This document shows, piece after piece, positions 12,652-24,166 of a DNA stretch of 64,000 bases. The position numbers and the translations under genes are program-made. The notes under the pieces were generated by a model, which did not search any database, was not told the DNA's origin, and was given only the letters and a program-made list of their open reading frames with translations. Position 1 is the stretch's first letter. Every line of letters starts with the position of its first letter. Source of the stretch: Megalobrama amblycephala (taxonomy: Eukaryota > Chordata > Actinopteri > Cypriniformes > Xenocyprididae); NCBI RefSeq assembly GCF_018812025.1, contig NC_063045.1:13451112-13515111 (forward strand), read 5' to 3'.

Positions 12652-13439
12652 TTAAAGGGTACCTATTATGCCCCTTTTTACAAGATGTAATATAAGTCTC
12701 AGATCATTTATTATACCATCATTTTTGAGTGAAAGGAAAAACATGTTGTTTTCGTGTATGTTTCTTTAAATGCAAATGAGCTGCTGCTCCCCATCCCCGC
12801 TTTCCAGAAGAGGGCAGAGCCTGTACAGCTCATAGAGACAGACTTTGCGTATACTATGACGTTGTATTGCGTGAGGCTGCCTCCTTGTCATTTCTGACTT
12901 ATAACAAAAAACAGAACAATGCCTTAAAACTGATGTGTGACAAGGTGTTTTCCCCCCCGGTGGGCGTGGTTTTCAGATTATGACGCATGTCGCTCTGTCT
13001 CTATGCCTCAGATACTCTACCAAAAACTAAAACATCTGTTTGGTTTTGATTATTATCTCTATCGCGACCACGTTCATGTGACATTGCAGTTCTTCATCAT
13101 CATGATTTAACTTTGAATGAAAAAACAACAACAAATTTTTACTTGAACGCTGCTGTTAAATGCTCTGGCGAGGAGAAATACATGGCAGACATTGTACAGC
13201 TCACTCAGGGGAGGAGCTAAGCTAATAGGTCAGATCATCGACAGTCATGGGCGGGGCTTAGAAAGGAGTAGGGAGAAATCTGTAACTGCTCATTTGGAGA
13301 AACTGTTTTATGATTTATGGGGATTATAAAAAAAAATGGATTTTTACCATTTTAGGCTGATTGTTTACACACACTGTGTACATACATCTGTGTTCAAAAA
13401 CCTTATAAAAGTGAATTTTTCATATTAGGTCACCTTTAA
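12652..13439. mobile_element. Non-autonomous TIR element carrying a THAP-gene fragment
   Basis: The ends TTAAAGGGTACCTATTATG and CATATTAGGTCACCTTTAA are imperfect inverted copies. Inside, near 12870-12955, is a segment (GCTGCCTCCTTGTCATTTC, ACAGAACAATGCC, TGTGTGACAAGGTG) nearly identical to the start of the THAP-like frame at 44936. The transposon family thus seems to share a THAP-transposase ancestor. Confidence 0.6.
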
Positions 13440-13983
13440 AGGTTCTGTATTTCCACATTCCTGTGCAAGTGAAGAAAATAATTATATGGTTAGATGAATA
13501 TTTATGTAATGCACATCACGGCAGGAGAGAAGTCATTCAGCAGGGTCCAAAAATTTCATATGGAAATAAACAATAGAAAGTCACTTTTTCACTTCTCACA
13601 TAAATTATACATATATTTTATAATGGAAAAAATAAAATAATATAAATACCTAGAGATGCACAATGTATTGATATTTATATATTTTTTATTTGTATTGGCC
13701 AGTACTGGATATTTCATTTTTACTCTATAAATAATTATCGACCACAATTTTAATATCGGCACATTCCTAATTTTAACTAGTGGTCTCGGACTTTTGGACC
13801 CCCTTGTACACACGTAGCCCATGGATGTGGAGCCAGAGGCCCACTCTCCATCAACTTTTCCTCTGCATCACAGAAAGAAACTGAGACGGGGGAAAAGAAT
13901 GAAGGAAAGCAAAGAACCCAGATCTATATATCTCTGTAATGCGTTCTGCATGTTTTGACTGCAGTGGGGCTGCTGGTGTGATG

Positions 13984-13986
<3 letters not shown>

Positions 13987-14062
<76 letters not shown>
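13987..14062. repeat. (GT)n microsatellite
   Basis: About 76 bases of uninterrupted GT, ending some 200 bases upstream of the first GLIS2-type coding exon. Confidence 0.95.
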
Positions 14063-14063
<1 letters not shown>

Positions 14064-14140
14064 CCTGTCTGGCAGAAAGAAATGTAAATGACTTACAGTT
14101 GCTGAAGTGGAGCTGCACGTGTGTGGGAGTGTGTCTGCAT

Positions 14141-14185
<45 letters not shown>

Positions 14186-14186
14186 G
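14141..14186. repeat. (GT)n(GA)n compound microsatellite
   Basis: A GT run to about 14165 followed directly by a GA run, about 80 bases upstream of the splice acceptor at 14267. Confidence 0.9.
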
Positions 14187-14277
14187 GTATTTCCTGCAAA
14201 ATCACTGCTGTCAGTGTTGGTGCCAATGTTAAGTTAGTAACATAATAATATGGTTTGATTTTCTCAGGATTAAAGCC

Positions 14278-17200
14278 ATGCTGTCGCTGGACGAGCCCCT
14301 GGACTTGAAGATTCCCTCCGGCCCTGACAGAACGCTCAGAACGTCCATCTGTGCCCCGCTGCACTTTGCTCGTGCCCGAATATCCCGGGCACTGCACAAG
14401 TCCACAAGCCCTGGTTAGTCAAACACAAAAACCACTACATAAATAGACTATGTAAATGCAATTAGGAGTGTAAATCTTTGGGTAGACAGTGAATCGTTTC
14501 GGTTTACAATTCATAGGTTTTTGATTTCATTCAAGAGCTATTTTTGCAAATTCAAAATGATTAGATTAATGATTAAATGTTTTTGACCAACATCGCTATT
14601 TTAGTAATTAAATATTCACTTAGTTTTCACCAAAGCTCTCTCTATTTTGCTGTAGATCATTAATCCATAACTCTGCCTCAGAAGTCTGTCCGAAATCAGT
14701 TTCGTGAGGAACCTTCGTGTGCAAACGCTGCCTGCAAAGTCAGGCAGTGAGGAAAAAATTCAGATGCCTACATTTTCGGACACAGCCGATTAGATAGTCT
14801 CTTGGCCACCTACTGGTGTAAAAATGTAACTGCAGAAAGTCTGTAACAAACTAACCTCTCTTCTTCTCTGCAGATTCAGCTGACAAGGACATGTCAGACT
14901 CTTCATCATCCACAGCTGTGGATCTAAGTCTGTCTCCATCCTCCTCTCCCTCACCACCCTCCCCCATAGACAGCGGCGCCAGCTGGAGCCCCAGAGCGCC
15001 TCTGCTGGCCTCAGTGAGTAACTCTCCCAAAGCTTTATTGCTTTTGAATAAAACTGTTAGGTGAACAATACATTATTCTGAAGCAGGGATGGGCAAACTC
15101 AGGCCTGAAAGGCCACTGTCCTGCAGAGTTTAGCTCCAACCCTGATAAAACTCACCTGCCTGTAACCTTCTGCAAAGCCGCTTGAAGGCAAGCCTGCAAC
15201 CTTAGCCAAAAAAAACGTAACGCCTGCTAACACTGCGGAGACAAGAGGCCGTTTTTTTCACTACGCTGAATAAAATGCTTTTGTGAAGAAATAGCTTAGC
15301 TTATGTTTTAAAGGGTTAGTTCACCCAAAAATTCTGTCATTTATTACTCACCCTCATGTCGTTTCACACCCGTAAGACCTTCGTTCATCTTCGGAACACA
15401 AATTAAGATATTTTTGTTGAAATCCGATGACTGGCCTGCATAGCCAGCAATGACATTTCCTCTCTCAAGATCCATAAAGGTACTAAAAACATATTTAAAT
15501 CAGTTCATGTGAGTACAGTGGTTCAATATTAATATTATAAAGTGACGTGAATATTTTTGGTGCGCCAAAAAAATAAAATAAAATAACGACTTATAACGAT
15601 GGCCGATTTCAAAACACTGCTTCAGGAAGATTCGGAGCGTTATGAATCTTTTGTGTCGAATCATGATTCGGATTGCATGAAATCATGTGACTTTGAATAA
15701 TAAATTACATTATTTTCATTTTTGGGTGAACTAACCCTTTAATGAATAGACAATTTCCCAATAACAAGAAAATAGCTGTGTCCCAATTCAGAGGCTGCCT
15801 CCTTCGAAGGCAGATTGAGTCACAGTGGCACGACAAAAGCTCTCTCAATATTTTGTCTCAAATCATTAAATGAACGAAAAAAAATTGTCTTGAGTTTTTG
15901 TGGTAAACTGATTCTAATGATTCAAATCACTGGAAAGAATCAAAGTCTGCAGTTTAGAGTAGACAACATTTCTTCTGCGTTCTGCTGGAAGAAAGACTGT
16001 CTTATACACTACTCCCATAATTCAATTCACCTACACATTAATTCATTTCAGTCCAGTCTCACACAGTGTCCTGATCTGAACCCTTTTTTTGGGAACATGT
16101 TCGGGCTTGTTCGTGCATGAGGTGGTCTCCTACTCCCCAACCAAGATGAGGCGGACATGACTCAGAAATGAATTACTGACATATACGCTCTTCTACTCAT
16201 AGGAATCCGAGAGTACCATGTATCATGAGGACAGCGCCTCTCCTCCTCCAGGTTTCCAGTTCTTTTTGCCAATTGGTGCTGAGGGACCCCTGCGCCTGCC
16301 TTCCTCGATGCTGATTGGTCGGCACTCCCCTGAGCCCTCTAGTGACGAACAGCTGGCCTGCCGCTGGCTAAAGGTGAGTGACAGAGGGCGGGTGAAACAA
16401 GTAAAACATATTAACAATGTAAACGTATTATAAAACAGGAAATAATGGACACGTAACAAAATAAATAAAAAAAAATCCCATAGTCTTAAAGGCCATTCAC
16501 ACCCAGGATGATAACTATAACAATACTTATAAAGCTTTAATCATTCTAATTCTATGAGTATAGTGAAGTCTACACCACAACTATGATGATAAGGACACAG
16601 AGGAACGATATTGTTGGAATCGCTTTCAGAACAGTGTTTTCCAGCTACATACAGTGATGCACTAATATTGTTATTGTTATGGTTATCGCTCTTGGTCTGG
16701 ACAGGCCTTTACACTGAAGGAAGGACCCAAGCCATATATAATAGATATAAAAACATCCTGGCAGCCACCCAAAAGACAATTTTTAAGATGCATAAAAATT
16801 CTTTATAAATATGCAATTTAAAAACAAACATTGTTTATAATATAATGTACTGATGAATTAAACAATGTCGACTTCAATGAAACTGAGTATTCCTAAACCT
16901 AAATTAAATATTAAAAGATTCACACATTCTAGGCATTCTGTGCTCATTATTTTCCTCTCTGCTCCTCCTGCGCTCTCTGTCTTTACTCTGTAGTGCCATC
17001 TGCTGTTCGAGAGCCTGCAGGATCTGGTGGACCATGTGAATGACTCGCATGTGAAACCAGAGAAGAATTCCGGATACTGCTGCCACTGGGAGGGCTGCGC
17101 GCGCAAGGGAAGAGGCTTTAATGCCAGGTCAGACAACATACACGCATTCATGGGTTTTAAGCATTTTTTCTTGACAAAATTATGTGAGGTTTATGCTTAA

Positions 17201-19335
17201 AACAAGATAAAAAGTAGAGTATGAAAAAAAAATAATTCAAGATATATTCTTCGAAAAGAACATCTGTCGTCTTACACAATTTTGTATTTTTCCCATATTA
17301 AGGATGTAAGCATTTTTACTGGAAAATTTAATCGATTAATGTATTTTTGCATTTATTAGTTAATACAGTGCTGCTTGAAAGTTTATGAACACCTCACTGA
17401 ATCTGTAAAATGTTAATTATTTGAACAAAATCAGAGGGATCTTCTCTTGATTATGAAATTGCACCTAAAGCTGTCACTCCGAGATATTGAGAAACAAAGC
17501 AATTTGGATGTTTGCTCTTGAACCCTGTGTGTACAGTAGGTGAGCACTAATCCGGGATCCGTTTGTTTAACGCAGGTACAAGATGCTGATTCATATCCGG
17601 ACTCATACCAACGAGAAACCTCATCATTGCCCTACCTGCCACAAGAGCTTCTCACGCCTGGAAAACCTGAAAATACACACACGCTCACACACAGGTGAGA
17701 TCCACCTATTTGCAATATGATTTTTATGATATATGATGCACATATGATAATTTGCATCTTCCGTGTGAAACATCGAAAAAGCACACACAGATAATATGGT
17801 ATATAAAAAAAATAAAACATATAAAAAAAACATTAGCTCACATTTAAATAAGATATGCACAATACTGAAATGCCAGTAGAAATGTTCAGATACCATTATC
17901 AGTATAATTTGAATATTCAAGACACTCCTTTATTTAAAAAATGTAATACATTAATGCAAATATTAAATGAAAAAGCATTGGCATGTAGCCTTCAGATAAG
18001 TAAATAGTGCTTCAAATAAGAAGTCAAGCATGTTAAAAATTCATTAGAACAAATAAAGATACAAATAAAGTGAATGGTGCTTTATGTTTTTCAGTCATTA
18101 AGTACTTAAAACATTCAAATATTAAAAATTATAATACAAAAGTATTATGTTAAATAAAAGTGATTTTAATAATTATTCTTATTAATAATAATATTGGTAA
18201 TGAACAATTATGTAATAATTAATTACAAATAAATCACTAATTATTTAGTTTTATAAAATATATGTTTAAATTTATAAATCTATATGATATTATTTTATTA
18301 AAAAACAAAATTAAATTGTATCTTATTTATAATTATTAGGCTATCAGATTATCATCACATACAACAGATTTTTCATTTTTTTAATAGGTGCACCAATATT
18401 TTAATCAGCGCTCTGGGTAACTCCTCAGACTAAAAAAAGTGGTAATTGTAGAATTGTATTGTTTATTTTTTTTTTAAGTGTGGACTTAATACCAGAATAC
18501 CAGTATTTTTGACATCCCTCATTCGCACACTCTCAAAAAAACCTCTAACATTCACACACGTCAACATTTTCCCACACAAAATGACAAGCCTCTACAGGCC
18601 TGTGCCATCTGGTTGTCAGTGACGGTCCTCAGCTGTCTCGACCCCTGCATTCCTCCAGGACAGCCTTTGATTATTATCTCTTGCTTTTCTGCCCTCTCAG
18701 GAGAGAAGCCGTACATCTGTCCTTACGAAGGCTGCAACAAGCGCTACTCGAACTCCAGTGACCGCTTCAAACACACGCGCACGCACTACGTGGACAAACC
18801 CTACTGCTGTAAAATGGTGGGCTGTCTGAAGCGCTACACCGACCCCAGTTCTCTCCGCAAACACATCAAGGCACACGGCCACGCTGTGGTGCAGGAACGT
18901 GCCACCTCTCCCAGAATCAACAGGCTGGAATCGGATGGTGCATCATCGGTTGATGGCCGACATATGGATCGATCTTACCCAGGGGCGGCTCATTTCATCT
19001 TGCCGGGTGCAGCGTCAACCTTATTTGGGGCTCACGCCTTTACCGGGCCCCTTGGCGGTCACCCCTTGGATCTGTCCAGGCTCGGCCCGCTTTTAGGAGC
19101 AGGGCCTGTTCTGTACCCCAGCTCCGGTGCTTTTGGGCTTGGGAAAGTACCTATCTTGCACCCCTTGTTGTTGCCGCCATTCGGTCTCAGTGGATGTCAG
19201 TCTGAAAGAGGGGTTGAGGAAGAGGAGGATGTTGATGATGAAGATGAAGGCAGGATGGGAGCAGGACAGGGCCCTCACTCATGGATCGTGATTCCTCCGG
19301 GAATGCTGTTCTTGAAACAGGTGGCGACCACGTAA
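14278..19335 (+). CDS. glis2: GLIS2-type Kruppel-like zinc-finger transcription factor (complete coding region, 6 exons)
   Basis: Coding exons are 14278-14413 (the exon itself starts at acceptor 14268), 14874-15013, 16203-16373, 16994-17127, 17576-17694 and 18701-19335. All junctions are GT-AG, phases agree, and the joined frame is 444 aa. GLIS2 is a nuclear DNA-binding regulator, known in vertebrates for roles in kidney and neural tissue. The N-terminus [11 protein letters not shown] and the VDLSLSP motif match the family. FQFFLP precedes five C2H2 fingers from about residue 145: CRWLKC..., CCHWEGC...[13 protein letters not shown]...[15 protein letters not shown]...HTRTH and [10 protein letters not shown]...HIKAH, with TNEKPH and TGEKPY linkers. 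The C-terminus [13 protein letters not shown] matches the human WVVIPPG ending. The tail has an acidic run and the protein is shorter than human GLIS2 (about 524 aa). Teleosts have two GLIS2 copies; I cannot say which this is. Confidence 0.95.
15308..15742. mobile_element. TTAAAGGGTTAGTTCACCC-family MITE, complete copy
   Basis: The left end TTAAAGGGTTAGTTCACCC and the right end GGGTGAACTAACCCTTTAA are perfect inverted repeats about 435 bases apart, in the intron between the second and third GLIS2-type coding exons. Related copies or fragments are at 2438, 23638, 32955-33455, 42080 and 58703. Confidence 0.85.
16485..16720. mobile_element. MITE with ATAACGATAACT-type palindrome
   Basis: The left end reads AAGGCCATTCACACCCAGGATGATAACTATAAC and the right part contains GTTATGGTTATCGCTCTTGG followed by GGCCTTTACAC, forming a foldback. 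Similar material is at 19619-19800 and, better preserved, at 52005-52650. Intronic in the GLIS2-type gene. Confidence 0.55.
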
Positions 19336-19829
19336 ATAGAGTCATATTGCCTTGTTCATACTGCACACAAATCTGATTTGGATTTCACACCTGATCAAAC
19401 TGAATGAAAGCAGATCCGTTACTTCTCGTCCCGAATGAGGCTAAAAAACTACTTTGAAATATGATAACTGTTGAGAGTTCAGATTTAAATTGGATTTTGA
19501 ATTGTTCACGAATGTGATGTGAATCCGGTTTGTTTGTTTTCTGTTCACACTACAAAAACTAAACTGGTTTGTGTCAGATATGCCAGAAAATGCTTGTTTT
19601 GCTTCTGAACAAGGCCTTAAGGGCTGTTTACACCAAGGAAAATAACGATAACTGTAAAAGCTTTTAATAATTGTTCTAACTCTATGAGAATATCGCTATA
19701 CTATAACGATAATGACAGAGCAACAATGTCATTGAAATCACTTTCAGAACGATTTTTTTTCAAGCTGATAAATGATAAAAACATTGATTGTTAATCAGAA
19801 TCCATCCTGCTTTAAAGAGCTAGAGCATT

Positions 19830-20465
19830 TAAAGGATTAGTTTACCTTGAAATGAAAATTACCCCATTATTTACTCACTCTCAAGCCATCCTAGGAGTAT
19901 ATGACGTTCTTCTTTCAGAGGAATACAATCACAGTTATATAATCGCAGTGAACAGTACCAACGAGTATGAAGCTCAAGAAAGTGCATCCATCCATCATAA
20001 ACATCCTCCATACAGCTCCGGGGGGTTAATAAAGGCCTTTTGGAGAGAAGCAATGCATTTGTGTAAGAAAAATATCCATATTTAACACATTATAAAGTCA
20101 AATAACTAGCGTCCGCCAGACCGCCTTCCGTATTTAACTGCTAGAAGCTAGATTTTGCACTTTATAATGTTAAATATGTTAATTATGGATATTTTTCTTA
20201 CACAAATGCATCACTTCTCTTCAGAAGGCCTATATTAACCCCCCCCGGAGCCGTGTGGAGTACGTTTGTGATGGATGGATGCACTTTTTTTGAATTTCAA
20301 ACAGGTGGTTTCCGTCCACTGCCATTTTAAAGCTTACAAGCATCAGCAAGTGATTATTAATATATATCTCAGATTGTATTCGTCTGAAAGAAGAACCCCA
20401 TATACACCTAGGATGGTTTAAGGGTGAGTAAATAATGGGGTAATTTACATTTTAAAGTAAAGTAA
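19830..20465. mobile_element. Foldback DNA element, complete
   Basis: The left arm (AAAGGATTAGTTTACC, AATTACCCCATTATTTACTC, CAAGCCATCCTAGG) is repeated inverted in the right arm (CCTAGGATGG, GAGTAAATAATGGGGTAATT). The centre near 20070-20200 is itself palindromic (AAATATCCATATTTAACA against TGTTAAATATG...ATGGATATTT). It resembles the fragment at 5460-5760. Confidence 0.75.
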
Positions 20466-21837
20466 TCATTAAAAGCAGCAGCCGACAAAACTGGAGCACG
20501 CTTAGAATAAACACTTATCATGTGTTGATGTGGACACTGATATAGTGATCTTTATACAGTAAACCGATTTAGTCAATCACACAGAATATTTGGATATTAG
20601 TCGTTAAGATGCTGCTTTTTAGGAGAATCATGTGAGAGAGTTTACATAAGGAGTGATTAAATACACTATTATGTGGCAAAATTCAAATATTGATTTTTCA
20701 GTACTTCCTGACACGGCGACTGATATTCACGAACCATCTGTGTACATTATAAAACATTACGTCATCAAAGACGTCAGAATGTCTGATGAGATATGCCTAG
20801 TGGGCAGAGCTTCATAGTTCATAATATGCTCCTTGATTTGTCCAGATTAGTCTCTTGGAGATTACTGGCAACTGCTTTGACTCACAGTGGCCAAACAAAG
20901 TGAACAGGATGCGATGTAAAAAGCATACACATCTTTATATCACACACATCTATAGAATACTGCTGTGAGCTAACAATGCAGTGTGTACTAAACCACTCAC
21001 TTTTGTTCCACAACCAGTACAATGAGCAGGCCGGATATGTTCCTTTAAAAAATACATTACATGAAAAATAAAACATTAAAATCAATCAAGAGACTTTAGG
21101 CATCACAACATTATAATGTACAGTATGAAAAATAAATAATCATCACTTCTAAAAGTGTTATTAAAGGATTACTGTTGTTAACATTAAATTAACCGTTAAA
21201 TAGTGTTAGAAGAAAGCAAACATAATCTAAACTGGAAAATTACGGTGTAATGAGCATTCACAGTTAAATATCTTTTAAAAAGATTAATTTTTGTAAATTA
21301 AAATAAAATACAAATGACATGGTCCCTATTGTAGTGTGTGTATCAAACCAACTAGTTGATAGAAATCACATGTGTGTCTTATTCATAAATTTTGATACCA
21401 GTACATCTCTCTCATCCAAAAATGAACCAATTCAGGACAAATAGCAGGGTTTATGCAGGTTTCAGTAAGTCAAATTTAAGACCTTTTTAAGACATTTTAA
21501 GACCATAAAGATTGAAATTTAAGACCTACACGACGCATTACCAAAAATATTAAAATCAAAGAAATTCTGGAAAAACATTTTATTTCAATGAATTCAGTCA
21601 TTGAAAAAGCATTAATTTAATTTACAGATAAAGCAGTCACATTAGTAACCTTCCACACACATCAATGTGCCAAATGCCCAAAGCCTTAGGCCCAAAATGA
21701 AAATAGGCTAAAACAAACTTGCCCTCAAATAGAATAGATTTCATCTCATATTTATTTACATTACAAAACAGCATATTAATAGCCTAATAAAGATTGAACA
21801 GGCTACTCCAACCCATGTAACAACCAATGTACGTTAG

Positions 21838-21937
21838 CGTGCACACACACACACTCACACCAGATAATCCATTTTAGATAGATAGATAGTTACCTCGGGA
21901 TAATTACAGTATCTATCTATCTAACATGGATTATCTG

Positions 21938-21960
<23 letters not shown>
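21838..21960. repeat. Palindromic compound microsatellite (CA / GATA / TATC / TG)
   Basis: The order is a CA run, CAGATAATCCATTTTAGATA, three GATA units, a spacer with TCGGGATAATTAC, three TATC units, then ATGGATTATCTGATA and a TG run. The two halves are inverted copies, so the segment can fold into a hairpin with CA/TG in the stem. Confidence 0.8.

Positions 21961-22008
<48 letters not shown>
21941..22008. repeat. (TG)n microsatellite
   Basis: About 68 bases of uninterrupted TG inside the hAT element. Confidence 0.95.
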
Positions 22009-22009
<1 letters not shown>

Positions 22010-22083
22010 TTTTGGCTTTCATTGAACATTACGACATACGGCCCGGTAAGAGTACGAATCAATTCCCTCTTTATAAACTCCCC

Positions 22084-22570
22084 CTATCCAAATCTCGCCA
22101 TAAGCGATCTTGTTGGGCCGCAAGAGAACGTCTTCGCGATTACTGAATCAGGGAACATCACTTGGAAGAGATCGCTAATCTCACTGTTGCTATTAAATGA
22201 GTGGTGTTTAGTCACCGTGTGTAGTATCCAAAGCACCTCGGCTTTCGATGTGTCAGTCGATCCAAAAGTACCCCGAAGGTTGTTCGACGGAGCTGCGATG
22301 ATATTGCGCTGGAGACCGGAGGGACCAGGCATTGAGGAGGACGACGGCAGTGGTGAGGCTAATTGGTCCGCTGAAGGCATTTTGCGGCTAGCTTGTGTTT
22401 CTCCGCTCTGGCGTGTGACTCCAGCGCCTTTACACCGCTTCACACCCAGACTCCCTAACTGTTTTTTTTTTTTTGCAAAGTTTGCAGTGAGCCTCGTACC
22501 TGGAGCTGGGTAACCAACAGCAGAAATCGCTGTGATCTAGCCATGTCTCGTTGAAAGTACATTTTCCCAT
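22084..22570 (-). pseudogene. Broken hAT transposase, N-terminal part (BED-like zinc finger)
   Basis: From an ATG at 22570 the minus strand reads MGKCTFNETWLDHSDF, then YEAHCKLCK, a BED-type CxxC half-finger, and then runs into a homopolymer of about 14 A near 22461-22474 that disrupts the frame. Downstream a frame continues with KAEVLWILHTVTKHHSFNSN, then a FPDSVIAKTFSCG signature and a truncated ARFG. This signature is characteristic of fish hAT transposases. The DDE catalytic core and dimerisation region are missing. The long plus-strand frame opposite is only its shadow. Confidence 0.7.
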
Positions 22571-23637
22571 TTTCCACACGTAGCCGAACTTTAACAAACT
22601 CTGAGGAGACGCAGACGTATTTCGCGGGCAGGTTTTGCATTTATCACGGGATTTGTAGTTTTATCACCGCGTATACCAACACCAATATACCCCAGAAAGA
22701 ACTACGACTCGCTACTTTTTTGCTACTTTGTAATAACTTTCAGCAGGTAGCGTTTCTGGAAATGGGTAAAAAAAAATTAAGACCTGACTAAATGAAATTT
22801 AAGACCTCGGATGAAAATCTGGCCGTTTTTAAGACTTTTTAAGGCCTTAAATTTACAGTTCAGAATTTTAGACTTTTTAAGACTTGTTAAGACCCCGCGG
22901 AAACCCTGAAATAGGAAAATTTACATTTGAATAATGTTGTCAGCCAAAATGTGTGATTGCTATAAGTAATCATCAGCTTGTATTTTCATTATTAGCCATT
23001 TAATGGTGCAACTGTGTTTATGTTTTGTACGTTTTCGAAGACGTGACATCGACTATGACAAATCTGTGTCATATGATGACATGAGTCCACTTGGACTCCA
23101 CTTTTATCCATTATTAAGTTCTGTGGCTAGTGGATTGTTAAACCTTTATGCATGGCTGACCTTTTTCACTTAAATGTAATTTGATCATTTCAAACGCTGA
23201 TTTGATATCTGCCATGCACAATGGATACATGCTAAGACTATGGCCTGTAACGGCCTGCCTGAGTATTTTAATGAAATGTATTTGCACAGGATATTTTATC
23301 GAACATATTTTTACCAGTACCAAGTGCCTTCTGTTGTAAGGTCGTTATTGACGAAATACAATGTATTAAATACATTTGGATGTATATTATATTGTCAGTT
23401 CATTTATGTGTATTTTACCAAATTTAGTTCAATAGGCTTCTATCGTAAATGTTTTTTTGTTTTTTGTTTTTTACATGTTTTTGACGTTGAGGCTAATGTC
23501 TCATGAAGTCTTACCATACAACAGGACGTCTGTCAATGTGACCGGAATGAGATTTATAAAATTGAGGACTGTGACACATAAGTCCAATAAAGAGTGCAAT
23601 GACCAAAGTGTGTACAGTGTATTTATTTAAAGGGGAT

Positions 23638-23872
23638 TAAAGAGTTAGTTCACCCCAAAATGAAAAATATCATTAATCAATACCCTCATGTTGTCAGATT
23701 TATGTTAAATTTATGTTATCAAGTTCTATGGAGGGACAGAAAGCTGTCAGATTTCATCAAAAAGTTCTTCATTTGTGTTCAGAAGATGAAGAAAGGTCTT
23801 ACGGGTTTGGAACGACATGAGGGTGAGTAAGTAATGACAGAATTTTCATTTTGGGGCGAACTAACGCTTTAA
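23638..23872. mobile_element. GAGTTAGTTCACCCC-family MITE, complete copy
   Basis: The left end TAAAGAGTTAGTTCACCCC and the right end GGGGCGAACTAACGCTTTA are inverted copies about 235 bases apart. The interior has the family's GGACAGAAAGCTGTCAGATT and TTACGGGTTTGGAACGACAT segments, also seen near 33080 and 59250. Confidence 0.8.
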
Positions 23873-24061
23873 AAGTTTTTACATTTATTGTCACAGGGGT
23901 AAATGTTTTGTTAGTTTATACACGTCAATCAGCAGAAGTATATTTGCTTTTAGTATTTCGACAGAAAATGAACTGCTTTCCATTAACTATGTATGGAGAA
24001 ATTGCAGCCTACTAGCCCAACCCCCTTCCGCAGTGTCAGTAAACACCTGTATGAGGTGGGA

Positions 24062-24083
24062 GGGGGCGGGGCCACCTATAATT
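24062..24083 (+). promoter_or_regulatory. Probable core promoter of the first glycosyltransferase gene
   Basis: A GC box (GGGGGCGGGGCC) is followed directly by CTATAATT, a TATA-like box about 85 bases upstream of the ATG at 24167. This would start transcription near 24107 and leave a leader of about 60 nt. The arrangement is typical, but no transcript was seen. Confidence 0.4.
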
Positions 24084-24166
24084 CTAAGGCAGCTTTAAGG
24101 CTCAGGTTTTCAGCTAAATGGGCCACATTGATTGCCCTGAATCCAGATGCACACACACACCAAGAC

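Larger units (their letters stand above)
4643..14267. other. Long gene-free stretch before the GLIS2-type coding exons
   Basis: It most likely contains the first intron of the GLIS2-type gene. I find microsatellites, MITE fragments and the nested transposons annotated separately. A GA/CG-rich stretch at about 8200-8470 has a promoter-like look, but nothing in it ties to an exon. Open frames here are short, repeat-derived or lack splice sites matching the neighbouring exons. Confidence 0.5.
21445..22908 (-). mobile_element. hAT-superfamily DNA transposon remnant
   Basis: The ends CAGGGTTT and AAACCCTG are inverted repeats, and both subterminal regions are full of AAGACCTTTTTAAGAC-type motifs in inverted orientation. 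A direct repeat AAATAG flanks the element (21439-21444 and 22909-22914), six clear bases where hAT elements usually make eight. On the minus strand it contains the N-terminal part of a hAT transposase, annotated separately. It also carries a GT microsatellite at 21941-22008. Confidence 0.75.
19336..24166. other. Intergenic region rich in transposon remnants
   Basis: Between the GLIS2-type stop codon and the first glycosyltransferase exon. It holds a foldback element (19830-20465), a hAT element with a broken transposase (21445-22908), a GT microsatellite and a complete MITE (23638-23872). No additional host gene is supported. The GLIS2-type polyadenylation site was not located with confidence. 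Confidence 0.6.

Noticed and set aside
13924..14397. Long minus-strand frame of 157 codons over the GT repeats
   Set aside because: It is mostly poly Thr-His from GT/CA microsatellites and the complement of the first GLIS2-type coding exon.
18613..18700. In-frame upstream extension of the last GLIS2-type exon
   Set aside because: The open frame extends upstream into the intron, but the acceptor CCTCTCAG at 18700 joins the TGEKPY linker precisely with the previous exon, so these 88 bases are intron.
22022..22513. Plus-strand frame of 163 codons
   Set aside because: It is antisense to the broken hAT transposase, whose minus-strand reading shows recognisable motifs.
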